From Bacteroidales bacterium (lineage in GTDB: Bacteria > Bacteroidota > Bacteroidia > Bacteroidales > UBA10428): a DNA stretch of 42,861 nt. The stretch is taken from assembly GCA_035299085.1 (NCBI GenBank), contig DATGXG010000049.1:1-42861 (forward strand), in the 5' to 3' direction. Positions 8,999-17,727 of the stretch are shown one piece after another. The first letter of the stretch is position 1. Each line of letters starts with the position of its first letter. Below the pieces are notes generated by a model that was given only the letters and a program-made list of their open reading frames with translations, searched no databases and was not told where the DNA came from. A program made the position numbers and the translations under genes.

Positions 8999-10873
8999 AT
9001 GGAACAACTCATTCCCTGGATACCTGCTTTGCCGCTGGCCGGATTTCTGATCATGGCGCTGTTTTCAGGGGCGCTGAGCAATAAGTTGGTTTCATGGATT
9101 GCAACCGGTACGGTAAGTGTTTCAGCACTTTTCACGGTTATCGGCGGAATTGATTTTTTGAATCATGCAGAACCGGGAAGTTCGATTACCGTTCACCTTT
9201 TTAAATGGATTGACACCGGGGAATTTAATGCTGACTTTGCATTCCGAATAGATACACTTACGCTTGTCTTTTGTTTTGTGATCACCTTTGTGGGAGCCCT
9301 GATTCACCTGTATTCCATTGAATTCATGAAAGGCGACGAAGGATTCAAGCGGTTTTTCATTTACCTCAACCTGTTTGTGGCATCCATGCTGATCCTTGTG
9401 CTTGCCGATAACCTGCTTCTGCTGTATATGGGATGGGAAGGTGTAGGCCTCTGCAGCTACCTGCTAATAGGATTCTGGTACAAGGATCCGGCCAACGGAT
9501 ACGCCGCCCGCAAGGCATTTATTGTAACCCGTATCGGTGACACATTCATGATTGTCGGATTGTTCCTGCTCTTCGTAAGCTTTAATACCCTGAATATTGA
9601 TTCCGCAATGCAACAGGCATCCGCCAAATGGGGTACCGGTTCAGGACTTGCAACGGTTGCCGCGTTGTTGTTACTTGGAGGGGCGGTTGGTAAATCGGCC
9701 CAGATACCGATGCAGACCTGGCTGCCCGATGCCATGGCAGGACCTTCACCGGTGAGCGCTTTAATACATGCCGCCACCATGGTTACTGCCGGTGTATACC
9801 TGATTGCCCGTATGCATGTGTTGTTCAGCCTGGCTCCTGCAGTGCAAACCTTAGTTGCAGTTATTGGTGCGGTGACTCTGCTTGTGGCAGGATTCAGCGC
9901 CTTTTCACAACACGATTTAAAAAGAGTACTCGCCTACTCCACCATTAGTCAGATTGGCTATATGTTTCTTGCACTGGGCGTCGGAGCATGGTCGGCCGCC
10001 ATTTTTCATTTTATGGTGCATGCCTTTTTCAAGGCCCTGCTCTTCCTTGCTGCAGGCGCAGTGATCCTGCTGTTGCATGAAGAACACGATATGTATAAAA
10101 TGGGAGGCCTCAGGAAAAGACTTCCCGTGATTTTCTGGACATTTCTTGCCGGCGGTGCCTCACTTGCCGCCTTGCCGCTCATAACGGCAGGATTTTACAG
10201 CAAGGATCAGATCTTATGGCTTGCCTGGGCATCCGATAAAGGAAGTCCGTGGCTCTGGCTGGCCGGAATCGTCGGCGCTTTTATAACGGCATTATATACT
10301 TTCAGAATGATATTTCTGACTTTTTACGGTGATGTAAAAACAGAACCAAAACATGCACCGGGGGCTCTCATGACTATACCACTTGTTATTTTAGCCATTT
10401 TATCGTTAGTAGCCGGATTTATCGAGTTTCCTGAAAACCTGCTCCCGGTGCATCTTTTCTCTTCTCTTACCGAAAAATCACTTCCCGTATTAACGGCAGA
10501 ATCCACAACGCCCGAATGGGTGTTCCAGCTTATATCAGCTGTTACAGCTATGACAGGCCTGCTCCTTGCCTGGCGTTTGTTTAACCGTCCTTCACAATTT
10601 GACAGGGTATACCAGCATAGCGCACCAGGCAGGTTTTTCTATTCAGGATGGGGATTCGACAGGTTATACCATGGACTGATTGTTCAACCGGTCGTTTGGC
10701 TTTCAGAAGTTGACGTGAAAGATTTCGTCGACCGTATTTACACATTCATTGCCGCCATACCGTTAGCGGTTAATACATGGCTTTCCCCATCGCAAAATGG
10801 CAGGGTACGCTGGTATGTGATGGGACTGAGTGCTGGACTGGCAGTATTGCTGATTATAATGATACTATTATGA
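8999..10873 (+). CDS. nuoL: NADH-quinone oxidoreductase subunit L
   Basis: A 624-residue antiporter-like subunit, the distal proton pump of the membrane arm. Motifs seen are YMGWEGVGLCSYLLIGFW (helix 5 Glu), PMQTWLPDAMAGPSPVSAL (helix 7 region with its Lys further on) and STISQIGYMFLALG. The C-terminal part (about 480-624) has amphipathic lateral-helix character and a last hydrophobic helix at the very end, as expected for NuoL. Length is close to the E. coli protein. Its TGA stop overlaps the nuoM start by 4 bp (ATGA). Confidence 0.98.
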   Translation: MEQLIPWIPALPLAGFLIMALFSGALSNKLVSWIATGTVSVSALFTVIGGIDFLNHAEPGSSITVHLFKWIDTGEFNADFAFRIDTLTLVFCFVITFVGALIHLYSIEFMKGDEGFKRFFIYLNLFVASMLILVLADNLLLLYMGWEGVGLCSYLLIGFWYKDPANGYAARKAFIVTRIGDTFMIVGLFLLFVSFNTLNIDSAMQQASAKWGTGSGLATVAALLLLGGAVGKSAQIPMQTWLPDAMAGPSPVSALIHAATMVTAGVYLIARMHVLFSLAPAVQTLVAVIGAVTLLVAGFSAFSQHDLKRVLAYSTISQIGYMFLALGVGAWSAAIFHFMVHAFFKALLFLAAGAVILLLHEEHDMYKMGGLRKRLPVIFWTFLAGGASLAALPLITAGFYSKDQILWLAWASDKGSPWLWLAGIVGAFITALYTFRMIFLTFYGDVKTEPKHAPGALMTIPLVILAILSLVAGFIEFPENLLPVHLFSSLTEKSLPVLTAESTTPEWVFQLISAVTAMTGLLLAWRLFNRPSQFDRVYQHSAPGRFFYSGWGFDRLYHGLIVQPVVWLSEVDVKDFVDRIYTFIAAIPLAVNTWLSPSQNGRVRWYVMGLSAGLAVLLIIMILL

Positions 10874-12369
10874 TACTTGTATACCTGATCGTGGTTTTAA
10901 TGGTGGCCGGAATCCTGGCCTGGCTCACAGGCCGGAGAAGCCCGGTTACCGCCCGTGTGATTTCACTTGCAGCGGTATTTATTGATTTGCTGCTCACCGT
11001 CAGTCTGATCGGGAAGACCCACGATACTGGCGGTATGTGGATGATCGAATTCAAGACCACATGGATACCGCTGTTTGGTATTGAAATGCACCTGGCACTC
11101 GACGGAATAAGCCTGCTTATGCTCCTTTTGACCTTCTTCATCGGCCTCCTTGCCGTGCTCGTTTCGTGGAAGGAGATCACAAAAAACCCGGGATTTTATC
11201 ATTTCAACCTGATGTTTATCTTGTCCGGTATTACAGGAGTCTTCCTCTCCATGGACCTGTTCCTGTTTTATTTCTTCTGGGAAGTGATGCTGATTCCTAT
11301 GTATTTCCTGATTGCCATGTGGGGCCATGAGAACAGGGTGTATGCATCATACAAGTTCTTCATATTTACACAGGCCAGCGGTTTGCTGATGTTCCTTGCC
11401 ATTGTGGGCTTATACCTGTTACATGGAACTCAGACGGGCGTGTATACATTCAATTACCAGAATCTTATCGGTACACAACTGCGGCCCGCCATGGAAATGC
11501 TGCTTATGTGCGGGTTCCTGGCTGCCTTTATGGTTAAATTACCCGCTTTCCCGTTCCATAGTTGGCTTCCCGATGCCCATACCGAGGCTCCGACAGCAGG
11601 CAGCCTGATCCTGGCCGCACTTATGCTTAAAACCGGTGCTTATGGTTTAATCCGGTTTATCATTCCTCTTTTTCCCAATGCGGCTGAGCGTTTTGCTCCC
11701 ATTGGTATGATACTGGGAATAGCAGGAATATTATATGGCGCCAAACTGGCTTTTTCGCAGACCGATCTGAAAAGAATGGTAGCCTACAGCAGCGTTAACC
11801 ACATGGGTTTTATAATGCTCGGTGTGTTTGCCCTCAACCAGCTTGCCTGGCAGGGAGTGGTCATGCAGATGATAGCCCACGGGATCAGCACCGGGGCGCT
11901 GTTTATCATTGCAGGACAACTATCCGAACGCCTTCATACACGTGATCTGGCAAAAATGGGTGGTTTATGGGAAGAAATGCCGGTCATGGGCGGCATGGGA
12001 CTGATTTTTGTAATGGCATCCCTGGGATTACCGGGACTTGGCAATTTCATTGCTGAATTTCTGACCCTTACGGGTACATTCAAAGCAAACATGCTTTTCG
12101 CCTGCCTTGCAAGTGTTGGGCTCATTGCGGCAACCTTGTATTCAATCCGGATTATGCAGAAAGTGTTTTATGGCGAAAAACATGCAACAACACATGCAAA
12201 AGATCTTTCAATCCGTGAAATGGTTATCCTGGGTTCACTCACTGTTATCATATTTTTCCTGGGTCTTTTTCCACGGCCTGCCATTGAAATGTCAAAGCCT
12301 TCAGTTGCACGAACCCTTCAGATTGAGCAAACTCAGCAAGCAAATATAAATGAGTATGACGGCAAATGA
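10870..12369 (+). CDS. nuoM: NADH-quinone oxidoreductase subunit M
   Basis: A 499-residue antiporter-like proton-pumping subunit with about 14 membrane helices. The motifs FFWEVMLIPMYFLIAMWG (with the Glu-bearing helix), PAFPFHSWLPDAHTEAPTAG and AYSSVNHMGFIMLG are intact. An in-frame ATG at 10777 would lengthen it by 31 residues, but those lie wholly inside nuoL; the ATG at 10870 gives a hydrophobic N-terminus and the 4-bp ATGA overlap used elsewhere in this operon, so I prefer it. The 3' end overlaps nuoN by 20 bp. Confidence 0.97.
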   Translation: MILVYLIVVLMVAGILAWLTGRRSPVTARVISLAAVFIDLLLTVSLIGKTHDTGGMWMIEFKTTWIPLFGIEMHLALDGISLLMLLLTFFIGLLAVLVSWKEITKNPGFYHFNLMFILSGITGVFLSMDLFLFYFFWEVMLIPMYFLIAMWGHENRVYASYKFFIFTQASGLLMFLAIVGLYLLHGTQTGVYTFNYQNLIGTQLRPAMEMLLMCGFLAAFMVKLPAFPFHSWLPDAHTEAPTAGSLILAALMLKTGAYGLIRFIIPLFPNAAERFAPIGMILGIAGILYGAKLAFSQTDLKRMVAYSSVNHMGFIMLGVFALNQLAWQGVVMQMIAHGISTGALFIIAGQLSERLHTRDLAKMGGLWEEMPVMGGMGLIFVMASLGLPGLGNFIAEFLTLTGTFKANMLFACLASVGLIAATLYSIRIMQKVFYGEKHATTHAKDLSIREMVILGSLTVIIFFLGLFPRPAIEMSKPSVARTLQIEQTQQANINEYDGK

Positions 12370-13768
12370 TTTTCTCTATCTGTCACCCATGATCATCCTG
12401 GCCATTGCGCCGGTAATGATCATGATGGCGCTGGCAGTGTCACGCAACTTCAACATTATTTTCGGCTTCTCTATCCTGATGCTGGTGGCCGCATTCGTCA
12501 CCCTCTTTTTTTTACCTTCTGACCAGCATGAATTGCTTCCTTTGCTTGTGATTGATCATTTGAGCATAGTTTTCCTTGGTATTGTAATCTGCGCCACCAT
12601 TGTGGTTGCCATGCTCACGTACATGTATTTCAAGCAGCACGGGGGTGAAAAGGAAGAATATATGATCATCCTTTTTGTTGCCGCAGTGGGCGCATCGGTA
12701 CTGGTTACCGCCGTTCATTTCGTCACGTTTTTCCTTGGTCTTGAAACCCTGAGCATTTCTTTATACATCCTGATTGCCTATATCAGATACAGGGATTATT
12801 CGGTTGAGGCAGGAGTCAAATTTCTTATAATAGCCTCGGTTGCCACGGCATTCCTATTGTTCGGCATGGCCCTTATTTTTGCAGTGACAGGCAGCATGAC
12901 CTTCCGTGAAGTAGCTTCTTTCATTGCCATATCGGGGGTTTCACCGCTGATGCTTATAGGCATCGGCATGATGCTGGCCGGAATTGGCTTTAAGATGGCA
13001 CTGGTTCCGTTTCACATGTGGGCGCCCGATATCTACCAGGGAGCTCCCGCGCCGGTGACCGCATTCATTGCTTCTGTGTCAAAAGGTGCCATCATGGCTG
13101 TTGCCCTTCGGTTTCTGACCATGATCCATGCTTTTGAAAACAAAACACTTGTCGCCGTCATTACAGTGATAGCCGTACTTTCGATGTTCTTCGGGAATAT
13201 CCTGGCGTTAAGGCAGACAAACATTAAAAGACTGCTGGCCTATTCATCCATTGCCCAGATGGGTTATTTATTCATGATGGTGATAACCGGCACAGAACAG
13301 GGCATTCAAGCCGCTGTTTTCTTCATTATTTCATACCTGGTTACCATTCTTACCGCATTCGGGATTATTTCCCTGGTTTCATCACACAACTGCGATGCGG
13401 AAAATATAGATGATTTTAAAGGACTTTTTTTCACGAATCCGTGGATGGCCATCGTGATGTCGCTTGCCATGTTTTCCCTTGCGGGAATTCCATTGACCGC
13501 CGGGTTCATAGCCAAATTTTACATTGTACTCGAAGGTGCCCGCTCAGGGCTCTGGCTCCTTACATTCAGCCTCATCATTGCCACGGTGATCAGTATTTTT
13601 TATTACCTGAGAGTAATCCGGGCTATGTTCTCCAAATCAGATAACATTCCTTTCGAGCCGGTTCCTGCGATGGGTAAGCTCATCCTGTTCATCATGGCCG
13701 TCGCCATAGTGCTGATCGGTATTCTGCCCGCATTTCTGGCAAGGTTCCTGAATAACTATATAAGTTAA
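12350..13768 (+). CDS. nuoN: NADH-quinone oxidoreductase subunit N
   Basis: A 472-residue antiporter-like subunit, last gene of the complex I operon. Characteristic segments are FFLGLETLSISLYILIAY, MALVPFHMWAPDIYQGAPAP and AYSSIAQMGYLFMM. The start is either ATG 12350 or ATG 12356, both inside the nuoM 3' end; the difference is two residues. The TAA stop (13766-13768) is the first three bases of the TAATGTGC array downstream. That array is an inverted repeat and probably ends or stabilises the long nuo transcript. Confidence 0.97.
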   Translation: MSMTANDFLYLSPMIILAIAPVMIMMALAVSRNFNIIFGFSILMLVAAFVTLFFLPSDQHELLPLLVIDHLSIVFLGIVICATIVVAMLTYMYFKQHGGEKEEYMIILFVAAVGASVLVTAVHFVTFFLGLETLSISLYILIAYIRYRDYSVEAGVKFLIIASVATAFLLFGMALIFAVTGSMTFREVASFIAISGVSPLMLIGIGMMLAGIGFKMALVPFHMWAPDIYQGAPAPVTAFIASVSKGAIMAVALRFLTMIHAFENKTLVAVITVIAVLSMFFGNILALRQTNIKRLLAYSSIAQMGYLFMMVITGTEQGIQAAVFFIISYLVTILTAFGIISLVSSHNCDAENIDDFKGLFFTNPWMAIVMSLAMFSLAGIPLTAGFIAKFYIVLEGARSGLWLLTFSLIIATVISIFYYLRVIRAMFSKSDNIPFEPVPAMGKLILFIMAVAIVLIGILPAFLARFLNNYIS

Positions 13769-13854
13769 TGTGCTAATGTGCTAATATGCTAATGTGCTAA
13801 TCATTGGCATATTGGCACATTGGCACATTGGCATATTAGCACATTGGCACATTA
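13766..13854. repeat. Inverted pair of 8-bp tandem arrays after nuoN
   Basis: Four copies of TAATGTGC (one variant TAATATGC) at 13766-13797, then six copies of RGCAYATT at 13806-13853. The second unit is the reverse complement of the first, so the two arrays can fold into a long, register-shiftable hairpin. The first unit contributes the nuoN stop codon. It separates nuoN from cydA and is a plausible transcription end or mRNA 3' stabiliser. Confidence 0.85.
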
Positions 13855-13919
13855 AATCTGGTGAACAATCAGGCCTTTAAGACACTTAATATATTGTTAA
13901 ACCTAAAATTTAATACATA

Positions 13920-15239
13920 ATGGATGTTTTACTGGCTGCCCGTTACCAGATGGCAGTGTCTTTCATTTTTCATATAGTATTTGCCTGCATTGGCATAGCA
14001 ATGCCCTGGCTGATGTTCATAGCGGAATATAAATGGATCAGGACAGGTAAAAAAGAGTATCTAACCTTGTCAAAGGCATGGTCGAGAGGGGTGGCCATTT
14101 TTTTTGCCGTGGGGGCTGTATCAGGGACAGTGCTTTCATTTGAGCTGGGACTTTTATGGCCGAAGTTCATGGAGCATGCCGGGCCCATAATCGGGATGCC
14201 ATTTTCATGGGAAGGCACTGCATTTTTCCTTGAGGCCATTGCACTCGGGATTTTTCTCTATGGATGGAACAGGGTGAACAAATGGGTTCACCTGGCATCA
14301 GGTGTTACGGTGGGCATTGCCGGTGTAATATCAGGCATATTCGTAATTTCAGCCAATTCCTGGATGAATTCTCCCGCCGGATTCGAGTGGGTGAACGGCA
14401 AAGCCATTAATATAGACCCCTTCAAAGCCATGTTTAACAAAGGATGGTTTGAACAGGCACTACATATGACTCTTGCCGCTTTTGCATCAACCTGTTTTGC
14501 CGTTGCGGGAATCCATGCTTACCTGCACCTGAAACACAAAGACAACCCGGTTCATCGCATAGCCCTCCGGATTGCGCTGTCGGTTGGCTCAGTTGCCGCC
14601 ATTCTTCAGCCTTTTAGCGGTGACATTTCGGCAAAACATGTGGCCAAATACCAGCCTGCCAAGCTGGCAGCGATGGAATCACTATTCAAAACCACAACCG
14701 GGGCTCCGCTAACAGTGGGAGGAATTCCGGATACTGCCGCCCGGGAGGTAAATTATGCGATACATCTCCCAAAGCTACTAAGTTTCCTGGCTCATGGCAA
14801 TTTCAATGCAAAGGTAACAGGACTTGACCAAATTGAAAGAAAGAACTGGCCTCCGGTGTCCATTGTGCACTACGGCTTTCAGATCATGGTGCTTATGGGT
14901 ATCCTTATGGCCGCAACAGGAGCCCTCCATCTATTTTTCACTTTTACCCGCAGATACCGCGACAGGCGATGGTGGTTCAGATGGCTTGCCCTACTCACAC
15001 CGGCCGGGTTTATTGCCGTGGAAGCCGGATGGATAGTGACCGAAGTAGGCCGGCAACCATGGATTATATATGGAATACTGCGAACAAGTGAATCGGTGAC
15101 TCCTATGCCGGGCATTCAATACTCATTTTACCTTGTCACCCTTATTTACATCGGACTTTCAGCCATTGTGTTCTGGCTGATGAGCCGGCAGATACAGGCA
15201 CTTCAATCAGGTAACGATAATCTCTACGAACATGACTGA
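13920..15239 (+). CDS. cydA: Cytochrome bd-type quinol oxidase subunit I
   Basis: A 439-residue, nine-helix haem subunit reducing O2 with quinol electrons. Conserved residues by position: H18 (E. coli H19), E98 and E105 (E99/E107), H182 and M323 (haem b558 ligands, E. coli H186/M393), K248 and E253 (quinol loop, K252/E257), E368 in VEAGW (E445) and GRQPW at 377-381. The quinol loop is short, as in CioA-like oxidases. Two differences: the two glutamates are 7 rather than 8 residues apart, and the E. coli Arg391 position is Gln321. It lies 151 bp after nuoN and overlaps cydB by 8 bp. Could equally be named cioA. Confidence 0.95.
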   Translation: MDVLLAARYQMAVSFIFHIVFACIGIAMPWLMFIAEYKWIRTGKKEYLTLSKAWSRGVAIFFAVGAVSGTVLSFELGLLWPKFMEHAGPIIGMPFSWEGTAFFLEAIALGIFLYGWNRVNKWVHLASGVTVGIAGVISGIFVISANSWMNSPAGFEWVNGKAINIDPFKAMFNKGWFEQALHMTLAAFASTCFAVAGIHAYLHLKHKDNPVHRIALRIALSVGSVAAILQPFSGDISAKHVAKYQPAKLAAMESLFKTTTGAPLTVGGIPDTAAREVNYAIHLPKLLSFLAHGNFNAKVTGLDQIERKNWPPVSIVHYGFQIMVLMGILMAATGALHLFFTFTRRYRDRRWWFRWLALLTPAGFIAVEAGWIVTEVGRQPWIIYGILRTSESVTPMPGIQYSFYLVTLIYIGLSAIVFWLMSRQIQALQSGNDNLYEHD

Positions 15240-16230
15240 AGCCATTGTTGCCATACTGGGTATTTCACTACTCCTTTATGTATTGTTAGGGGGTGCCGAC
15301 TTCGGAGCAGGAATCGTCGAAATGATAGTGGGTAAAAAAAGTTCGCGCATCGTATCAAAAGCCATCGCGCCGGTTTGGGAAGCCAATCACATCTGGCTCA
15401 TCCTGGCCGTAGTCATCCTGTTCAACGGTTTTCCGCTGGCCTACACAACCATCACCACCTACCTGCACATCCCGTTATTACTGGCTTTGATAGGGATTAT
15501 TATAAGGGGAGCAGCATTTTCATTCAGGTATTATGATGTACTGGAAGGAAATGTTCAGAATTATTATTCCTGGTCATTCAGGCTGTCCAGCCTGATGACG
15601 CCGTTCTTCCTCGGCATGGTGCTTGGAGCGGTTATTCTTGGACGAATTCCTGTAAATCCTTCCGGAAGTTTCATTGATATTTTTATATCTCCGTGGCTCA
15701 ACGGTTTTGCCATTTCAACCGGAGTTTTCATGATCCTGCTTTTCGGATGGATTGCGTCGGTTTATCTTATCGGGGAATCTGATGAGGAATCATTTCCCGT
15801 ATTCAGGCGAACATCACTGATACTGTTTATTGCGCTTATACTATGTGGTGGTGTGGTGTTTCTGATGGCACGTCGCTGGGGAGTGCACCTGTTCTCCGGT
15901 TTTCTTCATTCTGCGATCAGTATATCCTGTGTTGTCCTGGCCACCTTGCTGGTTCCCGTCATGTGGATCAGCATTAACCGCAAAAAAGCGCTTCTGACAA
16001 GGATTGTTGCCGGTGCAACAACAGCATGTATACTGGTCGGCTGGTTTGCCGTTCAATTCCCCGTGCTTGTAAACCGCAGGAACGGTGAACACCTGACGGT
16101 TTGGAATACACAGGCCCCTGCCGTAACTATGTACTACCTCCTTGCCGCACTCATTGTAGGCATTTTCATTATCTTCCCCGCCTTCGGGTATTTGTTCAGG
16201 ATATTTAAGTTCAGCAGGGAATCAACCTGA
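15232..16230 (+). CDS. cydB: Cytochrome bd-type quinol oxidase subunit II
   Basis: A 332-residue membrane protein with about nine helices, the structural partner of CydA. It shows the family N-terminus with LLGGADFGAGIVEM, the APVWEANHIWLI motif and the FSFRYYD segment. Length is in the range of CioB/CydB (330-380). The 8-bp overlap with cydA implies coupled translation. I see no small CydX-like ORF in the 226 bp that follow, as is usual for the CioAB-like subgroup. Confidence 0.95.
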   Translation: MTEAIVAILGISLLLYVLLGGADFGAGIVEMIVGKKSSRIVSKAIAPVWEANHIWLILAVVILFNGFPLAYTTITTYLHIPLLLALIGIIIRGAAFSFRYYDVLEGNVQNYYSWSFRLSSLMTPFFLGMVLGAVILGRIPVNPSGSFIDIFISPWLNGFAISTGVFMILLFGWIASVYLIGESDEESFPVFRRTSLILFIALILCGGVVFLMARRWGVHLFSGFLHSAISISCVVLATLLVPVMWISINRKKALLTRIVAGATTACILVGWFAVQFPVLVNRRNGEHLTVWNTQAPAVTMYYLLAALIVGIFIIFPAFGYLFRIFKFSREST

Positions 16231-16264
16231 CAGCGTCCGAAGGACCTGTAAGCGTTGATTCCGG

Positions 16265-16397
16265 AATTTCTTAAATCAAAAATCGGTGTTCGGTGTTCGG
16301 TGTTTTTACGTTCTGCCTGCTCGGGCAGATTGCTTCGTCGCTTGATAAATCCTGATATAATCAATAATTAATCAAGCTCCTCGCAATGACGTGCTTT
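16265..16397. repeat. Dispersed element, copy A (TCATTGCGAGGAGC family)
   Basis: Two conserved blocks around an AT-rich middle: CTGCCTG..GGGCAGATTGCTTCGTCGC-like sequence at 16312-16341 and GCTCCTCGCAATGACGTGC at 16375-16393, preceded by a TCGGTGTTCGGTGTTCGG tract (16283-16300). GATTGC in the first block and GCAAT in the second can pair. Copies B (17611-17690) and C (24632-24802) share both blocks and the neighbouring phrases (TCTTAAATC, ATCCAGC). No coding potential. Confidence 0.8.
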
Positions 16398-16456
16398 TGG
16401 CAGTATCCAGCCACAACCATTCCCCCCTCCCATTGTTATACATAAAAACCAAAACC

Positions 16457-16645
16457 ATGGCAATTAGCAAAGTATGGATCATTGAGGGTTGCATTTCGTG
16501 CGGACTATGTTCAGAAATCTGCCCGGATGTGTTTGAGCTTGAAGATGTGGCGGTAGTAAGGGAAGGAGCCGACTATAACGCTAATGAAAATTTGGTAATT
16601 GAGTCGGCAGACAGCTGCCCTGTTGAAGTAATCAAGTATGAGTAA
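16457..16645 (+). CDS. Small single-cluster ferredoxin
   Basis: A 62-residue acidic ferredoxin. Cysteines are C12, C15, C18, C22 and C54 (C-terminal SCPVE). The pattern CISCGLCSEIC plus a distal SCPV fits a one-[4Fe-4S] ferredoxin in which C12, C15, C18 and C54 bind the cluster; C22, where many one-cluster ferredoxins have a non-Cys residue, is extra and could form a disulfide. I chose ATG 16457 because an upstream in-frame start at 16391 would lie in repeat copy A and add a non-homologous leader. Its last 8 bp overlap the next gene, so it is probably co-transcribed with the pterin dehydratase. Electron partner unknown. Confidence 0.85.
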   Translation: MAISKVWIIEGCISCGLCSEICPDVFELEDVAVVREGADYNANENLVIESADSCPVEVIKYE

Positions 16646-16946
16646 TAAAACTAAAGTAATGAATGAAAATGAAGTCTCCAGTTACCTGGGACTTCATTTA
16701 AAGAAATGGACCTTAGAGCAGTCAACCATCCACCGTGAGTTCAAATTCAGGAATTTCACGGATGCCTTTTCATTCATGACCGCTGTGGCACTCGAAGCCG
16801 AGAAAATGAACCATCACCCCGAATGGACAAATGTTTACAATAAAGTAAGTGTTATACTGAGCACCCATGAACCACAGGGTTTGACCATGCTTGACATGGA
16901 TCTGGCCATGAAGATGGACAGTCTTTATTCGAGATTTGACGGCTGA
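16638..16946 (+). CDS. phhB: 4a-hydroxytetrahydrobiopterin dehydratase (PCD/PhhB family)
   Basis: A 102-residue protein of the pterin-4a-carbinolamine dehydratase family, which regenerates tetrahydropterin after aromatic amino acid hydroxylation; some members act in molybdopterin or folate metabolism instead. The active-site motif is intact: EKMNHHPEW at 55-63 with H59/H60, NVYN, and STH with H77, then GLTMLDMDLA. Length is standard. Start at 16638 overlaps the ferredoxin by 8 bp; an alternative ATG 7 codons later is possible. No phenylalanine hydroxylase is in view. It converges with sodC with only 2 bp between the stops. Confidence 0.93.
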   Translation: MSNKTKVMNENEVSSYLGLHLKKWTLEQSTIHREFKFRNFTDAFSFMTAVALEAEKMNHHPEWTNVYNKVSVILSTHEPQGLTMLDMDLAMKMDSLYSRFDG

Positions 16947-16948
16947 AA

Positions 16949-17485
16949 TTAACTTTCTGCTTCAATGATTCCGCAGGCAATCCGTCCTCCGGCATTTCCT
17001 GTAGGCTGTGTTTTTAAATCGTCTTCATTGGCATGCAGGATCATCGACTTACCTACAATTGAAGTCTCTCCTTCCATTTTCATTGTTTTGTCAACATAAT
17101 CCAGGTGGCCGTGTCCTGTTTCATCAGCTTCAATATTGCCCATATCGCCTGCATGACGGTTCATATCGGTAGGCGCACCATGATTGTGTTTCTCGGGATT
17201 AAAATGTCCTCCTGCTGATGTGGCATCGGGTGCACTGCAATCTCCGAATTCGTGGATATGAAATCCATGTTTTCCTTTTGAAAGTCCCTGGATATCGGCT
17301 ACAACCCTGACTCCGTCGGCAACCTTTGTAAATGTCACTGTACCGCTTACCTTGTTCCCCTGTGTGGGATTCAGCACACACACTGCTTTTTTTACAGCTT
17401 TGTTACCTGATGTTCCCTGAGCAAGCGCGTGCCCAATGTTCAAAACGAACAGCATAACAGTAAATAAAATAAAATGTCTTTTCAT
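16949..17485 (-). CDS. sodC: Secreted Cu/Zn superoxide dismutase
   Basis: A 178-residue protein with a signal peptide (about 1-22, cleavage after HALAQ), so it acts in the periplasm, turning superoxide into H2O2 and O2. Metal ligands are all present with canonical spacing: copper H76, H78, bridging H94 and H151; zinc H94, H102, H111 and D114 (offsets +8, +17 and +20 from the bridging His, as in the bovine enzyme). The structural disulfide pair is C83 and C171. It ends 2 bp from the convergent pterin dehydratase. Its position behind a respiratory block suggests defence against superoxide leaked by the chain. Confidence 0.96.
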   Translation of the reverse strand: MKRHFILFTVMLFVLNIGHALAQGTSGNKAVKKAVCVLNPTQGNKVSGTVTFTKVADGVRVVADIQGLSKGKHGFHIHEFGDCSAPDATSAGGHFNPEKHNHGAPTDMNRHAGDMGNIEADETGHGHLDYVDKTMKMEGETSIVGKSMILHANEDDLKTQPTGNAGGRIACGIIEAES

Positions 17486-17610
17486 GATTTTTCGATTAAG
17501 ATTAACTGAAAAACAAATGGATGAAGGGTTAGTTCAATTTGTTGAATTTTTCAAGGATTAACAATAAACGGATTCAGGTCTCCGGCATCCAGCATCTCTC
17601 TAATCATCGC

Positions 17611-17690
17611 ATTGCCTGTGCTGGCAGATTGCTTCGTCGCATCACTAATTACTATAATCATAGATAATCACGCTCCTCGCAATGACGCGC
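17611..17690. repeat. Dispersed element, copy B (TCATTGCGAGGAGC family)
   Basis: Conserved left block with GGCAGATTGCTTCGTCGC (ending at 17640), AT-rich middle, and right block GCTCCTCGCAATGACGCGC (17672-17690). Upstream phrase CATCCAGCATC (17586-17596) is also found at copy C. Lies between sodC and ldhA, just downstream of the ldhA stop. Confidence 0.8.
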
Positions 17691-17699
17691 TATTCCTCT

Positions 17700-17727
17700 C
17701 CCTACTCCCTACTCTCTACTCCTTACT
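17700..17727. repeat. 7-bp tandem array spanning the ldhA stop codon
   Basis: Four 7-bp units CCCTACT, CCCTACT, CTCTACT and CCTTACT (plus strand). The last unit contains TTA at 17723-17725, the complement of the ldhA TAA stop, so the array starts inside the coding sequence and runs downstream of it. Confidence 0.75.

Noticed and set aside
10777..10869. Upstream start for nuoM
   Set aside because: The extra 31 residues are out-of-frame nuoL sequence; ATG 10870 gives the normal ATGA overlap and N-terminus.
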